Shown piece by piece: positions 49,672-59,034 of a stretch of DNA of 64,000 nucleotides (its first letter is position 1; every line of letters starts with the position of its first letter). The notes under the pieces were generated by a model. It was given only the letters and a program-made list of their open reading frames with translations. It was not told the origin of the DNA and did no database searches. The translations under genes were made by a program, and so were the position numbers. This DNA comes from Nannocystis sp. (lineage in GTDB: Bacteria; Myxococcota_A; Polyangia; Nannocystales; Nannocystaceae), in the NCBI GenBank assembly GCA_016712315.1, contig JADJRG010000019.1:1-64000 (forward strand), given 5' to 3'.

Positions 49672-50961
49672 CTAGTCGAGCAGGTCGCGGTCGCGGAAGG
49701 CGCTGCGGAGCTTGCCGAGCGCTTGCTCCTGGAGCTGACGGATCCGCTCGCGCGAGAGGCTGTAGCGCTCGCCGATCTCCTTGAGGGTGAGCTCTTGCTC
49801 GTCGTCGAGGCCCATGCGCTTGCGCAAGATGTCGGCCTCCATCGGCGGCAAGGCGGCGAAGACCTCGCGCAAGGTCTCGTGGAGGAGGTGGTTCTCCATG
49901 AGGTCGGGGGTCTCGATCAGGCTGCCGTCCTCGAGGTTGTCCAAGAGGGTGGCGTCGCGATCCTCGGAGACGGGCTGGTCGAGGCTGAGGGGGTTCTCGA
50001 CGAGGGACCAGCGCATGCGGGAGATCCGCTCGACGCTGACGCCGGTGAGCTTCGCGAGCTCGGCTTCAGTGGGGCGGCGTCCGTGCTCGGTCTCGAAGGC
50101 GCGCTGGGCCTTCTTGACTTGGTTGTAGGCGTCGATCATGTGCACAGGCAGGCGGACGGCGCGGGCCTTGTCGGCGATCGCGCGGCTGATCGCGTGGCGG
50201 ATCCACCAGCTCCCGTAGGTGGAGAAGCGGAAGCCCTTGCGGTGGTCGAAGCGATCGACCGCCTTCATGAGGCCGATGTTGCCCTCCTGGATCAGGTCCT
50301 GGAAGGGCATGCGGCCGTGGTTGAAGCGGCGAGCGATGGTGATGACGAGGCGGAGGTTGGCCTGGACGAAGTCGGTCTTGGCGATCCAGAGCGCTTGGTG
50401 GGCGCGGCGGGCGCTGCTCAGGTAGGCGGTGAACGGCTGGCTGCCCTTGCGCGGCAGCTTGACCTTCATGCTGAGGGGCTCGCCGCGGCCGGCGTCGATG
50501 GCGGTGAGATCGGCGAGGATCCGGTCGGAGACGATCCCGTCGACGTCGGCGAGGGCGAGGGCCGCCGCGAGGCGCTCTCGGGCGGCCTCGTAGGCTTGCT
50601 GGTTGGCGACGAGGTCGCGGTCGCGGAGGGCGCGTGAGGCCTGGATCATCGCCTCCATCTCGGCGCTCGGCTGGCTCTTGGCGTCTTGCAGCTCTTGAGC
50701 GAGGCCGATGATCCCGGGGATGAAGCTGGGGTACGAGAGCAGGGCCATCCAGTAGGCGCGCCGCAGGTTGCTGAGCCGGATGGCGGCCGCGAGCTCCTCG
50801 TCGCGGCTCATCACGTCGACGGCGGACATCTCGCGGAAATAAGGGGTGAGGAAGCCTTCGCTGTCGCCGTCGAAGTCGGGCAGGCCGGCGCGGGACGCCT
50901 TGGCGGGGGCTTTGGCGGGCTTGGCTTGGCTGACGGAGGAGGAGGAGGAGCGGTTCGGCAT
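49672..50961 (-). CDS. Sigma-70 family RNA polymerase sigma factor (group 2-like)
   Basis: The start MPNRSSSSSVSQAKP (50961) gives 429 residues. Region 1.2 is seen as FLTPYFREMSAVDVMSRDEE, region 2 as DLIQEGNIGLMKAVDRFDHR and GFRFSTYGSWWIRHAISRAI, region 3 as RRPTEAELAKLTGVSVERI, and region 4 as LTLKEIGERYSLSRERIRQL. Region 1.1 is lacking, and the Lys-rich Ser-rich N-terminus is unlike RpoD, so it is likely a developmental or stress sigma such as the SigB/SigC group of myxobacteria. The gene stands alone, with 320 bases upstream to the divergent lipoprotein gene. Confidence 0.85.
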   Translation of the reverse strand: MPNRSSSSSVSQAKPAKAPAKASRAGLPDFDGDSEGFLTPYFREMSAVDVMSRDEELAAAIRLSNLRRAYWMALLSYPSFIPGIIGLAQELQDAKSQPSAEMEAMIQASRALRDRDLVANQQAYEAARERLAAALALADVDGIVSDRILADLTAIDAGRGEPLSMKVKLPRKGSQPFTAYLSSARRAHQALWIAKTDFVQANLRLVITIARRFNHGRMPFQDLIQEGNIGLMKAVDRFDHRKGFRFSTYGSWWIRHAISRAIADKARAVRLPVHMIDAYNQVKKAQRAFETEHGRRPTEAELAKLTGVSVERISRMRWSLVENPLSLDQPVSEDRDATLLDNLEDGSLIETPDLMENHLLHETLREVFAALPPMEADILRKRMGLDDEQELTLKEIGERYSLSRERIRQLQEQALGKLRSAFRDRDLLD

Positions 50962-51282
50962 AAAGACCTCAGGGGTGCGGTGACCCAAAGATGACGTTAC
51001 GGAGCCTATGGGTTTGTCCATGCTTTGTCAATGCTGTCTAGGCTTGGTGATCACGATGTTTAAGGTCTCAACCCTCGAGACCCGCGACATTCTGCCGCTA
51101 TGAGGGCGATGGTCAGCCTTTGCAGGAGGGTTGTGAGGGTTGTCCAAGGATGTTGAAGGTTGTACCAGGATGAGCGCTTATTTTTGTACTTGCGCGCGAT
51201 CTCGAGCGCGCGCGGGCGGGTGGGCGAGATCCTTGCCGGTTCGGCGGGAGGGCGCCTATCCTGCGCGGGTTCAAGGGGTGCG
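50962..51282. promoter_or_regulatory. Divergent intergenic region between sigma gene and lipoprotein gene
   Basis: This 321-base stretch must hold the promoters of two divergent genes. It contains GGTTGT three times on the + strand (51129, 51138, 51158) and an inverted repeat GGTCTC-N7-GAGACC (51064-51082). These are reasonable protein-binding candidates but I cannot assign a factor. No coding sequence is seen. Confidence 0.4.
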
Positions 51283-51984
51283 ATGATGCGCGTCGGTTGG
51301 CTCTCACTGTCACTGTTCACTGCTACTGTCACAATCTCGGCCGGCTGCGATCGCGCGGGGCCACCGCCGCCGCCGGTGCCGGCCTGCCCAGAGCCGCCCG
51401 CGCCGCCCGCGTGCCCGCCGGCCGTCGAGTGTCCGCCGCCGCCGCCGCGGGGCCTGGGGAGCGTCGACCGCGGCTTCCTCGACTTGAGCTTGGCGACGAA
51501 GAAGATCGACTCGATCGAGCTCGCCCTGGGGCTGGACGGCTCGATCACCAAGCTGGCGATCGAGCACGGCGACGCGGAGGCGATCCCCGCGGCGGTGCGG
51601 GCGCTGGCGGAGGCGACCTTCCCGGGGGCGAAGATCGAGGGCTTCGAGCGCGAGCTGGACGCGTCCGGGGAGCTCTTTGAGGTCGAGCTGAAGGTGAAGG
51701 GGAAGGAGTGTGAGGTGAGCGCCCGCGCCGACGGGACGCTGGTCTACACCGAGTGCGACGCGCCGGTGAAGGAGCTGTCGGCGCCGATCCTGGATGTGGT
51801 GAAGAAGCTGCTGCCGGACGGCAAGATCCGCGGGGTGAAGACGATCACCCGCGGCGAGGCGGTGGAGACGGAGGTGGAGGTCGACTTCCAGGGCGAGGAG
51901 CGCGAGCTGGTCTTCAACGCGGCCGGGGAGCTCGTCCGGCAGGTGCGGAAGATCGAGGCGGAGCTCGAGATCGCGGTGCCGTAA
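51283..51984 (+). CDS. Lipoprotein with PepSY-like repeats
   Basis: ATG 51283 follows an AAGGGG ribosome binding site. The product has 233 residues. Signal peptide with lipobox TISAGC, a Pro/Cys-rich linker (PPPPPVPACPEPPAPPACPP), then two alpha-beta units with VRALAEATFPGAKIEGFERE and ILDVVKKLLPDGKIRGVKTI, resembling the PepSY-like fold of periplasmic proteins. It may bind another protein in the periplasm, but no partner is visible here. Confidence 0.6.
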   Translation: MMRVGWLSLSLFTATVTISAGCDRAGPPPPPVPACPEPPAPPACPPAVECPPPPPRGLGSVDRGFLDLSLATKKIDSIELALGLDGSITKLAIEHGDAEAIPAAVRALAEATFPGAKIEGFERELDASGELFEVELKVKGKECEVSARADGTLVYTECDAPVKELSAPILDVVKKLLPDGKIRGVKTITRGEAVETEVEVDFQGEERELVFNAAGELVRQVRKIEAELEIAVP

Positions 51985-52011
51985 GAAGCAGGCTCGCACG
52001 ATCGCGCGCCT

Positions 52012-53892
52012 GTGCTAGAACGCCGGGCCGTGCTCTCGTACCTGCATGTCCGCGGTCTGGCGCTCTTGGATGATGTCGCGCTCGAGCTGCGGCGCGGCAT
52101 GAACGTGCTGACCGGCGAGACCGGGGCGGGGAAGTCGATCATCGTCGACGCGCTGATGCTGCTGCGCGGCGGCCGTGGGCGGGCGGAGCTGGTCCGCCAA
52201 GGGGCCGAGGCGGCGCGGGTCGAGGGCTGCTTCGAGCCGGCTCCGCAGGCGCTGGTGGCGGTCGAGGCGGCGCTGCAGGGGCTGGCGCTCGAGATCGATG
52301 ACTCGTGGCGGGAGGGGCTGATCCTGGGGCGCGTGGTGAGCCGCGGCGGGCGCAGTCGGGCGACGATCCAGTCGACGCTGACCACCCAGGCGGCGCTGGA
52401 GCAGGTGGGCGAGCACCTGATCGATATCTGCTCGCAGCATGAGCACCACTCGCTCGCGCAGGTGGGCCGCCATGTCGAGCTGCTGGACGCGTACGCGGGG
52501 CTGGAGGCGGAGGTGGGGCGCTATCAAGGGGTGTTCGGGCGCTGGCAGGAGTCGCGGCGGGCGCTGGCGGCGCTGCAGCAGCGGGCGCGCGAGGGGGCGG
52601 CGCGGGCGGACTTCTTGAGCTTTCAGATCGAGGAGATCGAGCGGCTTGGGCCTCGTCCCGGGGAATTTACGGCGCTGCGCGATCGGGTGACGCTGATGCG
52701 CGACGCGCAGCGGTGGTTGGCGTTCGCCCGCCAGGCCCACGACGCGCTCTATGAGGCGGACGACGCGATCGCGGCGCGGCTGGCGGGGCTGGCCGATGAG
52801 GCGCGCCGCGGGCCCGGAGGGTCGCGGATCCTGGCGGAGATCAGCGAGCAGCTCGCGACCGCGCAGATCGCCTGCGAGGAGGCAGCGGCGGCGGCGAGCC
52901 GCTTCGCCGCGGAATTTGAGCTGGAGCCGGGCGAGCTCGATCTGGCCGAGGAGCGGCTGCACGCGCTCGAGGGGCTGCGCCGCAAGCACGGGGTGGAGGT
53001 GGAGGAGCTGCTGACCCGGGCAGAGGCGATGCGCGCGGAGCTGCGCGAGCTGGAGCACGTGGACGCGCACTTGGAGGCGCTCTCGGGGCGGGCGGAGGAG
53101 CTGGGCGCAGCGGCGGTGACGGCGGCGGGGTCGTTGAGCGCGCGCCGACGGGCGGCGAGCGAGGGGCTCGCGGCGGCGATCCAAGGGGAACTGGCGGCGC
53201 TCCACCTGGGGAGCGCTCGGCTGGAGGTGCGGGTGGAGGCGGCCCCAGGGGCGGAGTTGGGGCCGCGCGGGCGTGATCGGGTGGAGTTCTTGTTCTCGGC
53301 GAACCCGGGCGAGCCGCTGGCGCCGCTGAGTAAGGTCGCCTCGGGCGGGGAGCTGTCGCGCGTGCTGCTGGCGTTCAAGGGGGCGCTGGCGACCGGCGAC
53401 CACGTGACGACGTACGTGTTCGATGAGGTGGACGCGGGGGTCGGCGGCGCGGTCGCGGAGGCGATCGGGCGGCGGCTCCACCGGGCCTCCAGGAGCCGCC
53501 AGGTGCTGTGTATCACCCACCTGCCGCAGATCGCGGCGTTCGCGGACGCGCACTTCAAGGTAGAGAAGCGCAGCGAGGGGGGGCGGACGATCACGCGGGT
53601 GCACCTGCTCGACGAGGCGGAGCGGGTCGAGGAGCTGGCGCGCATGCTGGGCGGGGCGCGGATCACCGCGAGCGCGCGTGAACACGCGGCGCAGCTGATC
53701 GCCGAGGCGCGGCGTGAGAGCGCGGCGAACGAGGGCGGCGGGGCAGGCCCGAGGGACCCGAGCAGCGCCGGGACGACGGCGGCGGCGGTCGACGGGGCCG
53801 CGGCGACGGACGCGTCGGCGGTGAGCGGGCCGCCGACGAAGGGGCGACGTCTGGGGCGGCGGAGCGGGCGGGCGTCCACCACCGGCTCTTAG
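52012..53892 (+). CDS. recN: DNA repair protein RecN
   Basis: The product has about 626 residues; GTG starts at 52012 or 52030 are both possible. N-terminal GLALLDDVALEL then GETGAGKSIIVDALMLL (Walker A), a coiled-coil middle, the ABC signature VASGGELSRVLLAFKGAL, Walker B TYVFDEVDAGVGG and CITHLPQIAAFADAHFKVEK all match RecN, an SMC-like ATPase that holds broken DNA ends during recombination. A C-terminal Ala/Gly/Arg-rich tail of about 60 residues is extra. It converges with the SpoU gene, overlapping by 4 bases. Confidence 0.9.
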   Translation: MLERRAVLSYLHVRGLALLDDVALELRRGMNVLTGETGAGKSIIVDALMLLRGGRGRAELVRQGAEAARVEGCFEPAPQALVAVEAALQGLALEIDDSWREGLILGRVVSRGGRSRATIQSTLTTQAALEQVGEHLIDICSQHEHHSLAQVGRHVELLDAYAGLEAEVGRYQGVFGRWQESRRALAALQQRAREGAARADFLSFQIEEIERLGPRPGEFTALRDRVTLMRDAQRWLAFARQAHDALYEADDAIAARLAGLADEARRGPGGSRILAEISEQLATAQIACEEAAAAASRFAAEFELEPGELDLAEERLHALEGLRRKHGVEVEELLTRAEAMRAELRELEHVDAHLEALSGRAEELGAAAVTAAGSLSARRRAASEGLAAAIQGELAALHLGSARLEVRVEAAPGAELGPRGRDRVEFLFSANPGEPLAPLSKVASGGELSRVLLAFKGALATGDHVTTYVFDEVDAGVGGAVAEAIGRRLHRASRSRQVLCITHLPQIAAFADAHFKVEKRSEGGRTITRVHLLDEAERVEELARMLGGARITASAREHAAQLIAEARRESAANEGGGAGPRDPSSAGTTAAAVDGAAATDASAVSGPPTKGRRLGRRSGRASTTGS

Positions 53893-54548
53893 CGAGCGGC
53901 GGGGGCGCGGAGATCGTAGCGGAGGGCGTAGGCGGCGACGCCGAAGGCGACGGCGACGTTTAACGATCCCTTGTGGCCGACCATGGGGAGGCGGACGACG
54001 GCCTCGCAGAGATCGAGGATCCGAGGGTCGACGCCGGAGACCTCGTGGCCGAGCACGAGCACGAGGGGGGCGCTCGCGGGCGGGGTCGGGGCGGCGAAGA
54101 GGGAGCTGGCGCGAGGGCCACCTTCGAGGGCCCAGAGGCGATGGCCTGCGCCGAGCAGGCGCTCGGCGGCGAGGGCTCCGTCGGGGTGGTGGGTCCAGGG
54201 GACGCTCTGTTCGGCGCCGAGGGCGGTCTTGGCCATCTTCGGGTGGGCCGGGGTCGGGGTGAAGCCGCCGAGGTGGATGTGGCGGACACCGACGCCGTCG
54301 GCGCTGCGGAAGATCGCGCCGACGTTGCGCAGGCTGCGGACGTTGTCGAGCAAGACCTCTAAAATCGGGCCCGTCGGCGGGGGGTCTCGCTCGGGTTCGC
54401 GGGCGCCGTGGGTCTGATACAGATCGCCCTCGCGATCGGTGGCGGCGCCGCAGTGGGGGCAGCGATCGCCGAGGGTGAGCCCCTCGGCGACCGGGAAGCG
54501 GAGGCCGCAGGCGGCGGCCGAGCAGCGCCGGGTCTGGTAGCTGGACAC
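53889..54548 (-). CDS. SpoU/TrmH-family RNA 2'-O-methyltransferase with N-terminal zinc-binding segment
   Basis: The product has 219 residues. Residues about 1-40 contain CSAAACGLRF and CPHCG, a rubredoxin-like zinc site. The SPOUT domain follows, with motif 1 NVRSLRNVGAIFRSADGVGV, motif 2 LVLVLGHEVSGV and motif 3 LPMVGHKGSLNVAVAFGVAA. These are the TrmH/RlmB motifs for ribose methylation of tRNA or rRNA using a trefoil-knot dimer. The target is not predictable. It converges with recN. Confidence 0.85.
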   Translation of the reverse strand: MSSYQTRRCSAAACGLRFPVAEGLTLGDRCPHCGAATDREGDLYQTHGAREPERDPPPTGPILEVLLDNVRSLRNVGAIFRSADGVGVRHIHLGGFTPTPAHPKMAKTALGAEQSVPWTHHPDGALAAERLLGAGHRLWALEGGPRASSLFAAPTPPASAPLVLVLGHEVSGVDPRILDLCEAVVRLPMVGHKGSLNVAVAFGVAAYALRYDLRAPAAR

Positions 54549-54646
54549 GCGGCGGACGATATCAGGCGCCGCGAGCGGCGGCGGGCGATCTCGCGCGGCG
54601 GCGATCGCCGCGGTCGCCTGGGTCTTTTCAGGTAAATTGCGGGCCG

Positions 54647-55015
54647 ATGGTCTACCGCGATGACCGCCAGGCGCTGGTGCTCCAGCTCAACGAGCTCGAG
54701 CGAGAGAATCGGCAGCTGAAGGCGGACCTGGAGCGCTTTGAGGAGCGCCTGAGCCGCCTGCTGGCGGAGCGGCAAGAGATCCGCCACGCGCGGGCGCGGC
54801 AGGCGTGCGCGCTGTGCCGCGGCACGCTGCTGCCGGTGGCGATCTTCGCGGGGCACGACACGCGGGCGCCGCTGCCGCTGAGCATGAGCACGCTGCGCTT
54901 CACGTCGCCGCAGGGGGGGTTCACCCACTCCGCTCCAGTGCGCTCGTTCGTCTGCGCGAGCTGCGGCTACATCCATAACTTCATCGACATCACCGAAAAA
55001 TCGCCGGGCGCTTAG
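54647..55015 (+). CDS. Small coiled-coil protein with zinc-ribbon-like cysteines
   Basis: The product has 122 residues. An N-terminal coiled coil (about 8-45, LQLNELERENRQLKADLERF) is followed by CALC (residues 54-57) and CASC (about 104-107), which could form a zinc ribbon. No membrane segment or export signal. It stands between two unrelated genes. The function is unknown; the coiled coil suggests a dimer. Confidence 0.6.
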   Translation: MVYRDDRQALVLQLNELERENRQLKADLERFEERLSRLLAERQEIRHARARQACALCRGTLLPVAIFAGHDTRAPLPLSMSTLRFTSPQGGFTHSAPVRSFVCASCGYIHNFIDITEKSPGA

Positions 55016-55166
55016 CGCCGCCGCTGATCTTTGTGTAGGCGAGGTCGCGGGCGCTTCTGCGGGCGATCCTGCGGCGGGCGAGGGCGCGCGGGGCCTGGAC
55101 AGGGGGCGAGGTCGCGCTCTATTCTCGCGCGGTCGCGAGCACGCTGCGCGCCGAGAGCGGAAAAAA

Positions 55167-57434
55167 ATGATGAGTGAAGAGACCCGCAAGCAACGGATCG
55201 CCGTCCTCGGCGGTGGTTTTGGCTCGCTCGCCGCGGTCTTCGCGTTGACCAGCCAGCCAGGTTGGGACGAGCGGTACTCGATCACCGTGTATCAGATCGG
55301 CTGGCGGCTCGGCGGGAAGGCGGCGAGCAGCCGGAATCAGGGCGCGCACGATCGCAGCGAGGAGCGCGGCTCGCACCTGCTGCTCGGGTTCTATGACAAC
55401 ACGCTGGCGATGCTGCGGGGGCTCTACCAAGAGCTGGGGCGGACGCCGGGGGCGCCGCTGGCGACCTTCAAAGAGGCGTTCGCCGCGGCTGATACGCTGC
55501 ACCTGCGCGGCGGGTCGGCGGAGCAGCCGCTGTGGCCGCTGACGATGCCGCGTAATGAGGCGACGCCAGGGTCCTCTGCGCCGCTACCGACGACCTGGGG
55601 CATGGTCGGGATCTTGTTGGGGTGGCTGATCGAGAGCGTGCCGCACGTGCACGCGCGTTGGCGCTCGTTCGCGGAGCTGCTGCCGGGCTGCGAGGCGAGC
55701 GACCTCGAGGCGCTGCGCGCCCAGATCGAGCGCGCGCACAACCTGGGGGCGCCGGCCTACGAGACGTTGCCGCGCTGCGGCGACGGCGGCCTCGACTACG
55801 ACGCGCTGCTGGCGGCGGCCGCCGGCGCCGCGGCGTCGACGGAGCGCGAGGGGCAGGGCGCGCGGGTGATGCGGGCCTGGGCGCTGCCGCTGGTGACGGC
55901 GGCGGAGCTGTGTTTGGGGCGGATCGGCCGGGCGAAGGTCGAGGACTTGGCGGCGCCGAACTTCGTCGCGCCGCTGCGGCTGGCGTTGGCGATCGTCCGC
56001 GGGATCCTCGAGGACAAGCTGTACGCCGGGGCGCGCGGCTTGGACGCGATCGGCGGCGAGGAATTTCGCGGCTGGTTGGCCCGCCACGGCGCGGCGAAGG
56101 AGCTGCTCGACCACGCGCTGGTGCTGGGCCTCTACGACCTGTTCTTCGCGTTTGAAGGCGGCGACCGGGCGCGCCCGTCGATCGCCGCGAGCACGATGCT
56201 GCGGCTGATCTTGCGGCTGTTCTTTACCTACCGCGGGGCCTTTTATTATGCGCCGCGGGCGGGCTTGGGTGAGGCGATCTTCGCGCCGCTGTACCAGCTC
56301 CTGCGCCGCCGTGGGGTCCGCTTTCGCTTCTTCCACAAGGTGAAGCGGCTGCACGTGAGCCGCACCGGCGACGCGATCGTGGCGATCACGCTGGGGCGGC
56401 AGGTCGCGCTGAAGCACCCGAGCGGCCGCTATGAGCCGCTGGTCGCGGTGAAGGGGCTGCCGTGCTGGCCCGATCGCCCGCGTTGGCCGCAGATCGTGCT
56501 GGGGCACCTGCCAGAGGTGCAGGCGATCGACTTCGAGGCGCCTGAGTCGCCTGAGGTGGAGGAGCTGCTGCTGCGCCGCCGTCGCGACTTCGACGTGGTG
56601 ATCCTCGGGATCCCGCCGGCGGCGCTGCGGAAGATCGGGGTCGAGCTGTGCCGCAAGGCGCCGCGCTGGCAGGCGATGCTCGATAACATGGCCTCGGCGG
56701 CGGTGTGCGGGGCGAAGCTGTGGTTGCACCCAGGCTGGGAGCAGCTCCGCGGCCAGCCGGGGGCGCTGGTGGCGGGGGTGAGCTTCCCGGCGCCCTTCCC
56801 CCGCTGGGCCGACTCTTCCGCGAGGATCCCGTTCGAGGGCTGGCGCGGGAACTTCTGGCCGGGCGCGTCGATCTCGCTGGATGGCGTGATCCCAGAGTCG
56901 GCGCTGAGCGGCATGCCCAGCGAGCCGGCGGCGCAGGATCTGGCGGCGACGACATGGTCGAAGGAGCAGCTCGCTCGCTGGCTCGGCGCCAACACCCGGG
57001 CGCTGTGGCCCGAAGGCACGGCGGGCTTCACCGCGGGGATCGACTGGAACCTGCTGGTCGACCCAGAGCGGCGGATGAGCGAGGCGCGCCTCGATACGCA
57101 GTATTTTTGGGCGGCGACCCGCGGCAGCGGCCGCTTCGTGCTGTCGTTGCCGCGCGGCGATCGTTACCGGCTGCGCGCGGATGAGTCTGGTTTTCATAAT
57201 TTGATGCTCGCGGGCGATTGGGTGGACTCGGGCCTGAACGTGGGCTGCATCGAGGCGGCGGTGATCAGCGGGCTGCAAGCGGCGCGGGCGATCTGCGGGG
57301 CGCCGGCGCGGATCGTCGGGGAGCACGAGTCGCGCTCCGCCGACGCATCCTTGCCGCCGCCGCCGCCGCCGCCGCCGACGCCGGCCGATTCGACGGTGAA
57401 GCTGGCGCCAGTGGCCGCGGCAGGGGTCAGGTAG
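55167..57434 (+). CDS. FAD-dependent oxidoreductase (phytoene desaturase / amine oxidase-like)
   Basis: The product has about 755 residues; ATG at 55167 or the next Met. The N-terminal dinucleotide-binding fold is IAVLGGGFGSLAAVFAL with an acidic end and GWRLGGKAASSRN, as in CrtI and amine oxidases. The C-terminal FAD motif is LMLAGDWVDSGLNVGCIEAA, then a Pro-rich tail. The size and features suggest a carotene-type desaturase or isomerase or a related enzyme; the substrate is unknown. It overlaps the convergent MATE gene by 8 bases. Confidence 0.75.
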   Translation: MMSEETRKQRIAVLGGGFGSLAAVFALTSQPGWDERYSITVYQIGWRLGGKAASSRNQGAHDRSEERGSHLLLGFYDNTLAMLRGLYQELGRTPGAPLATFKEAFAAADTLHLRGGSAEQPLWPLTMPRNEATPGSSAPLPTTWGMVGILLGWLIESVPHVHARWRSFAELLPGCEASDLEALRAQIERAHNLGAPAYETLPRCGDGGLDYDALLAAAAGAAASTEREGQGARVMRAWALPLVTAAELCLGRIGRAKVEDLAAPNFVAPLRLALAIVRGILEDKLYAGARGLDAIGGEEFRGWLARHGAAKELLDHALVLGLYDLFFAFEGGDRARPSIAASTMLRLILRLFFTYRGAFYYAPRAGLGEAIFAPLYQLLRRRGVRFRFFHKVKRLHVSRTGDAIVAITLGRQVALKHPSGRYEPLVAVKGLPCWPDRPRWPQIVLGHLPEVQAIDFEAPESPEVEELLLRRRRDFDVVILGIPPAALRKIGVELCRKAPRWQAMLDNMASAAVCGAKLWLHPGWEQLRGQPGALVAGVSFPAPFPRWADSSARIPFEGWRGNFWPGASISLDGVIPESALSGMPSEPAAQDLAATTWSKEQLARWLGANTRALWPEGTAGFTAGIDWNLLVDPERRMSEARLDTQYFWAATRGSGRFVLSLPRGDRYRLRADESGFHNLMLAGDWVDSGLNVGCIEAAVISGLQAARAICGAPARIVGEHESRSADASLPPPPPPPPTPADSTVKLAPVAAAGVR

Positions 57435-58794
57435 CGGCGTTCGTGGGCAGCGGCGGCGGCGGGCGGGCCAGGCTGCGTAACCAGCGGAGGGAGAGCAGGC
57501 CGGTGAGCACGCTGGCGGCCGCGATCCCGCTGTAGATCCCGGACAACTCGAAGAAGTACTGGCCGATCCACGCGAGCGGGATCGCGAGGCCGAGCGAGCG
57601 CAGGGCAGAGAGCGCGGTGCTGGTGCGGGCTCGATCGACGGCGTTAAAGGTGGCGCCGGCGATGCTGACGAGGCCGTGGGAGCCGTAGGCGAGCGGCACG
57701 ATCCAAAAGTAGGCGCGGGCGGCGGCGCTGACGGCCGGATCTTCGGTGAAGATCATGATCACCGGGCCGCCGAGCAGCGCCAAAAATACCCAGACGCCGA
57801 GCCCCCAGGCGACGACGAAGCGCTGCGCGAGGCGCAGGGCGGCGAGGACTCGATCGAGGTTGTTGGCGCCCCAGTTCTGGCCGATCAGCGGGGTCATCGC
57901 GGCCGAGACGGCCAGCGGGGCCATCAAGAGCAGGCCCTCGAGGCGGGTGGCGACGCCGTAGCCAGCGACCGCCTCGGCGCCCTGACGGGCGATCAGGGCG
58001 GTCATGACGCCAGCGGCGACTGGGACCATGAGGTTGGTGAGCGCCGCGGGGCCGCCGACGGCGAGGACTTGGCGCCACGAGGTGAAGAGCTCGCGCCAGC
58101 TCGGGCGGCTGAGGTCGAGCAGATCCATGCGCCGGAGGATGATCAGGGTGATCACGAGGGTGACCGAGCGAGCGAGCACGGTGGCGTACGCGGCGCCCTC
58201 GAGGCCCATGGCGGGGATCGGGCCGGCGCCGAAGATCAGCAGCGGATCGAGGACGAGGTTGAGGACCGCGGCGATCATCATGATCAGCGCGGGGGTGCGG
58301 GTGTCGCCGCTGGCCCGCTGCACGCCGTTGCCGACCATGGGCACGACGAGGAACACGGCGCCCGCGTACCAGATCGTCATGAAGCGCTCGAGCAGCGGGA
58401 TCAGCTCGGGTGGGGCGCCGAGCAGGCGAAAGAGGGCCGTTTGGGTGAGGATCCCGACGGTCGAGATGAGGCCGACGACGGCGAAGGCGAGGTAGAGGGC
58501 GTGGCTGGTGAGGCGCCGCGCCGCCCGCTCGTCGCCGCCGCCGATCGCCCGTGAGACAGCAGAGGTGGCGCCGACGCTGAAGCCCATCGCGACGTTGACG
58601 ACGACGCTGATCACCGGGAAGGCGAAGCTCATCGCGGCGAGCTCGTCGGTGCCGAGCTGGCCGACGTAGTAGGTGTCGACGACGTCGACGAGCAGGATAA
58701 AAATGATGCCGACGACCATCGGCAGGGCGAGCGAGCGCATCGCGACGCCGATGTCGCCGGTGAGGAGGAGCGCGCGCCTGTCGATCTTCGCCAT
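57427..58794 (-). CDS. MATE family efflux transporter
   Basis: Start MAKIDRRALLLTGDIGVAM (58794) gives 455 residues, the usual size, with about 12 hydrophobic helices. Typical sequence is visible: LALPMVVGIIFILLVDVVDT, VGQLGTDELAAMSFAFPV and AVAGYGVATRLEGLLLMAPL. MATE carriers export drugs or metabolites with Na+ or H+. The substrate is not predictable. The gene is single, convergent with the oxidoreductase. Confidence 0.85.
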   Translation of the reverse strand: MAKIDRRALLLTGDIGVAMRSLALPMVVGIIFILLVDVVDTYYVGQLGTDELAAMSFAFPVISVVVNVAMGFSVGATSAVSRAIGGGDERAARRLTSHALYLAFAVVGLISTVGILTQTALFRLLGAPPELIPLLERFMTIWYAGAVFLVVPMVGNGVQRASGDTRTPALIMMIAAVLNLVLDPLLIFGAGPIPAMGLEGAAYATVLARSVTLVITLIILRRMDLLDLSRPSWRELFTSWRQVLAVGGPAALTNLMVPVAAGVMTALIARQGAEAVAGYGVATRLEGLLLMAPLAVSAAMTPLIGQNWGANNLDRVLAALRLAQRFVVAWGLGVWVFLALLGGPVIMIFTEDPAVSAAARAYFWIVPLAYGSHGLVSIAGATFNAVDRARTSTALSALRSLGLAIPLAWIGQYFFELSGIYSGIAAASVLTGLLSLRWLRSLARPPPPLPTNAAT

Positions 58795-59034
58795 CTGCGG
58801 GGCCGAGGCGCAGGTTAACGCGGATCCGAGCGCGACGCTGGCGGGCGCGCAGGGGCGATGATGGTCGCGCGTGACCGCCCGCGCGGCCGGCTCAGGATCG
58901 AGTGCTCGCGCGAGGTCGTGCTCGGTGATCTCGCGCGCGTGTTCGTACGTGACCTGCAGGGTGGACGCGGCCGCGGGCCGCTGGCATCGTTGCGACGTCC
59001 GCGTGCGTGTGCGGCGAGATGGAGTGGGCTGGAT
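58795..59034. other. Divergent intergenic region between MATE gene and LDLa lipoprotein gene
   Basis: This 240-base region lies between divergent starts (58794 on -, 59035 on +). It must contain both promoters. I see no clear -35/-10 pair or palindrome. Confidence 0.4.
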
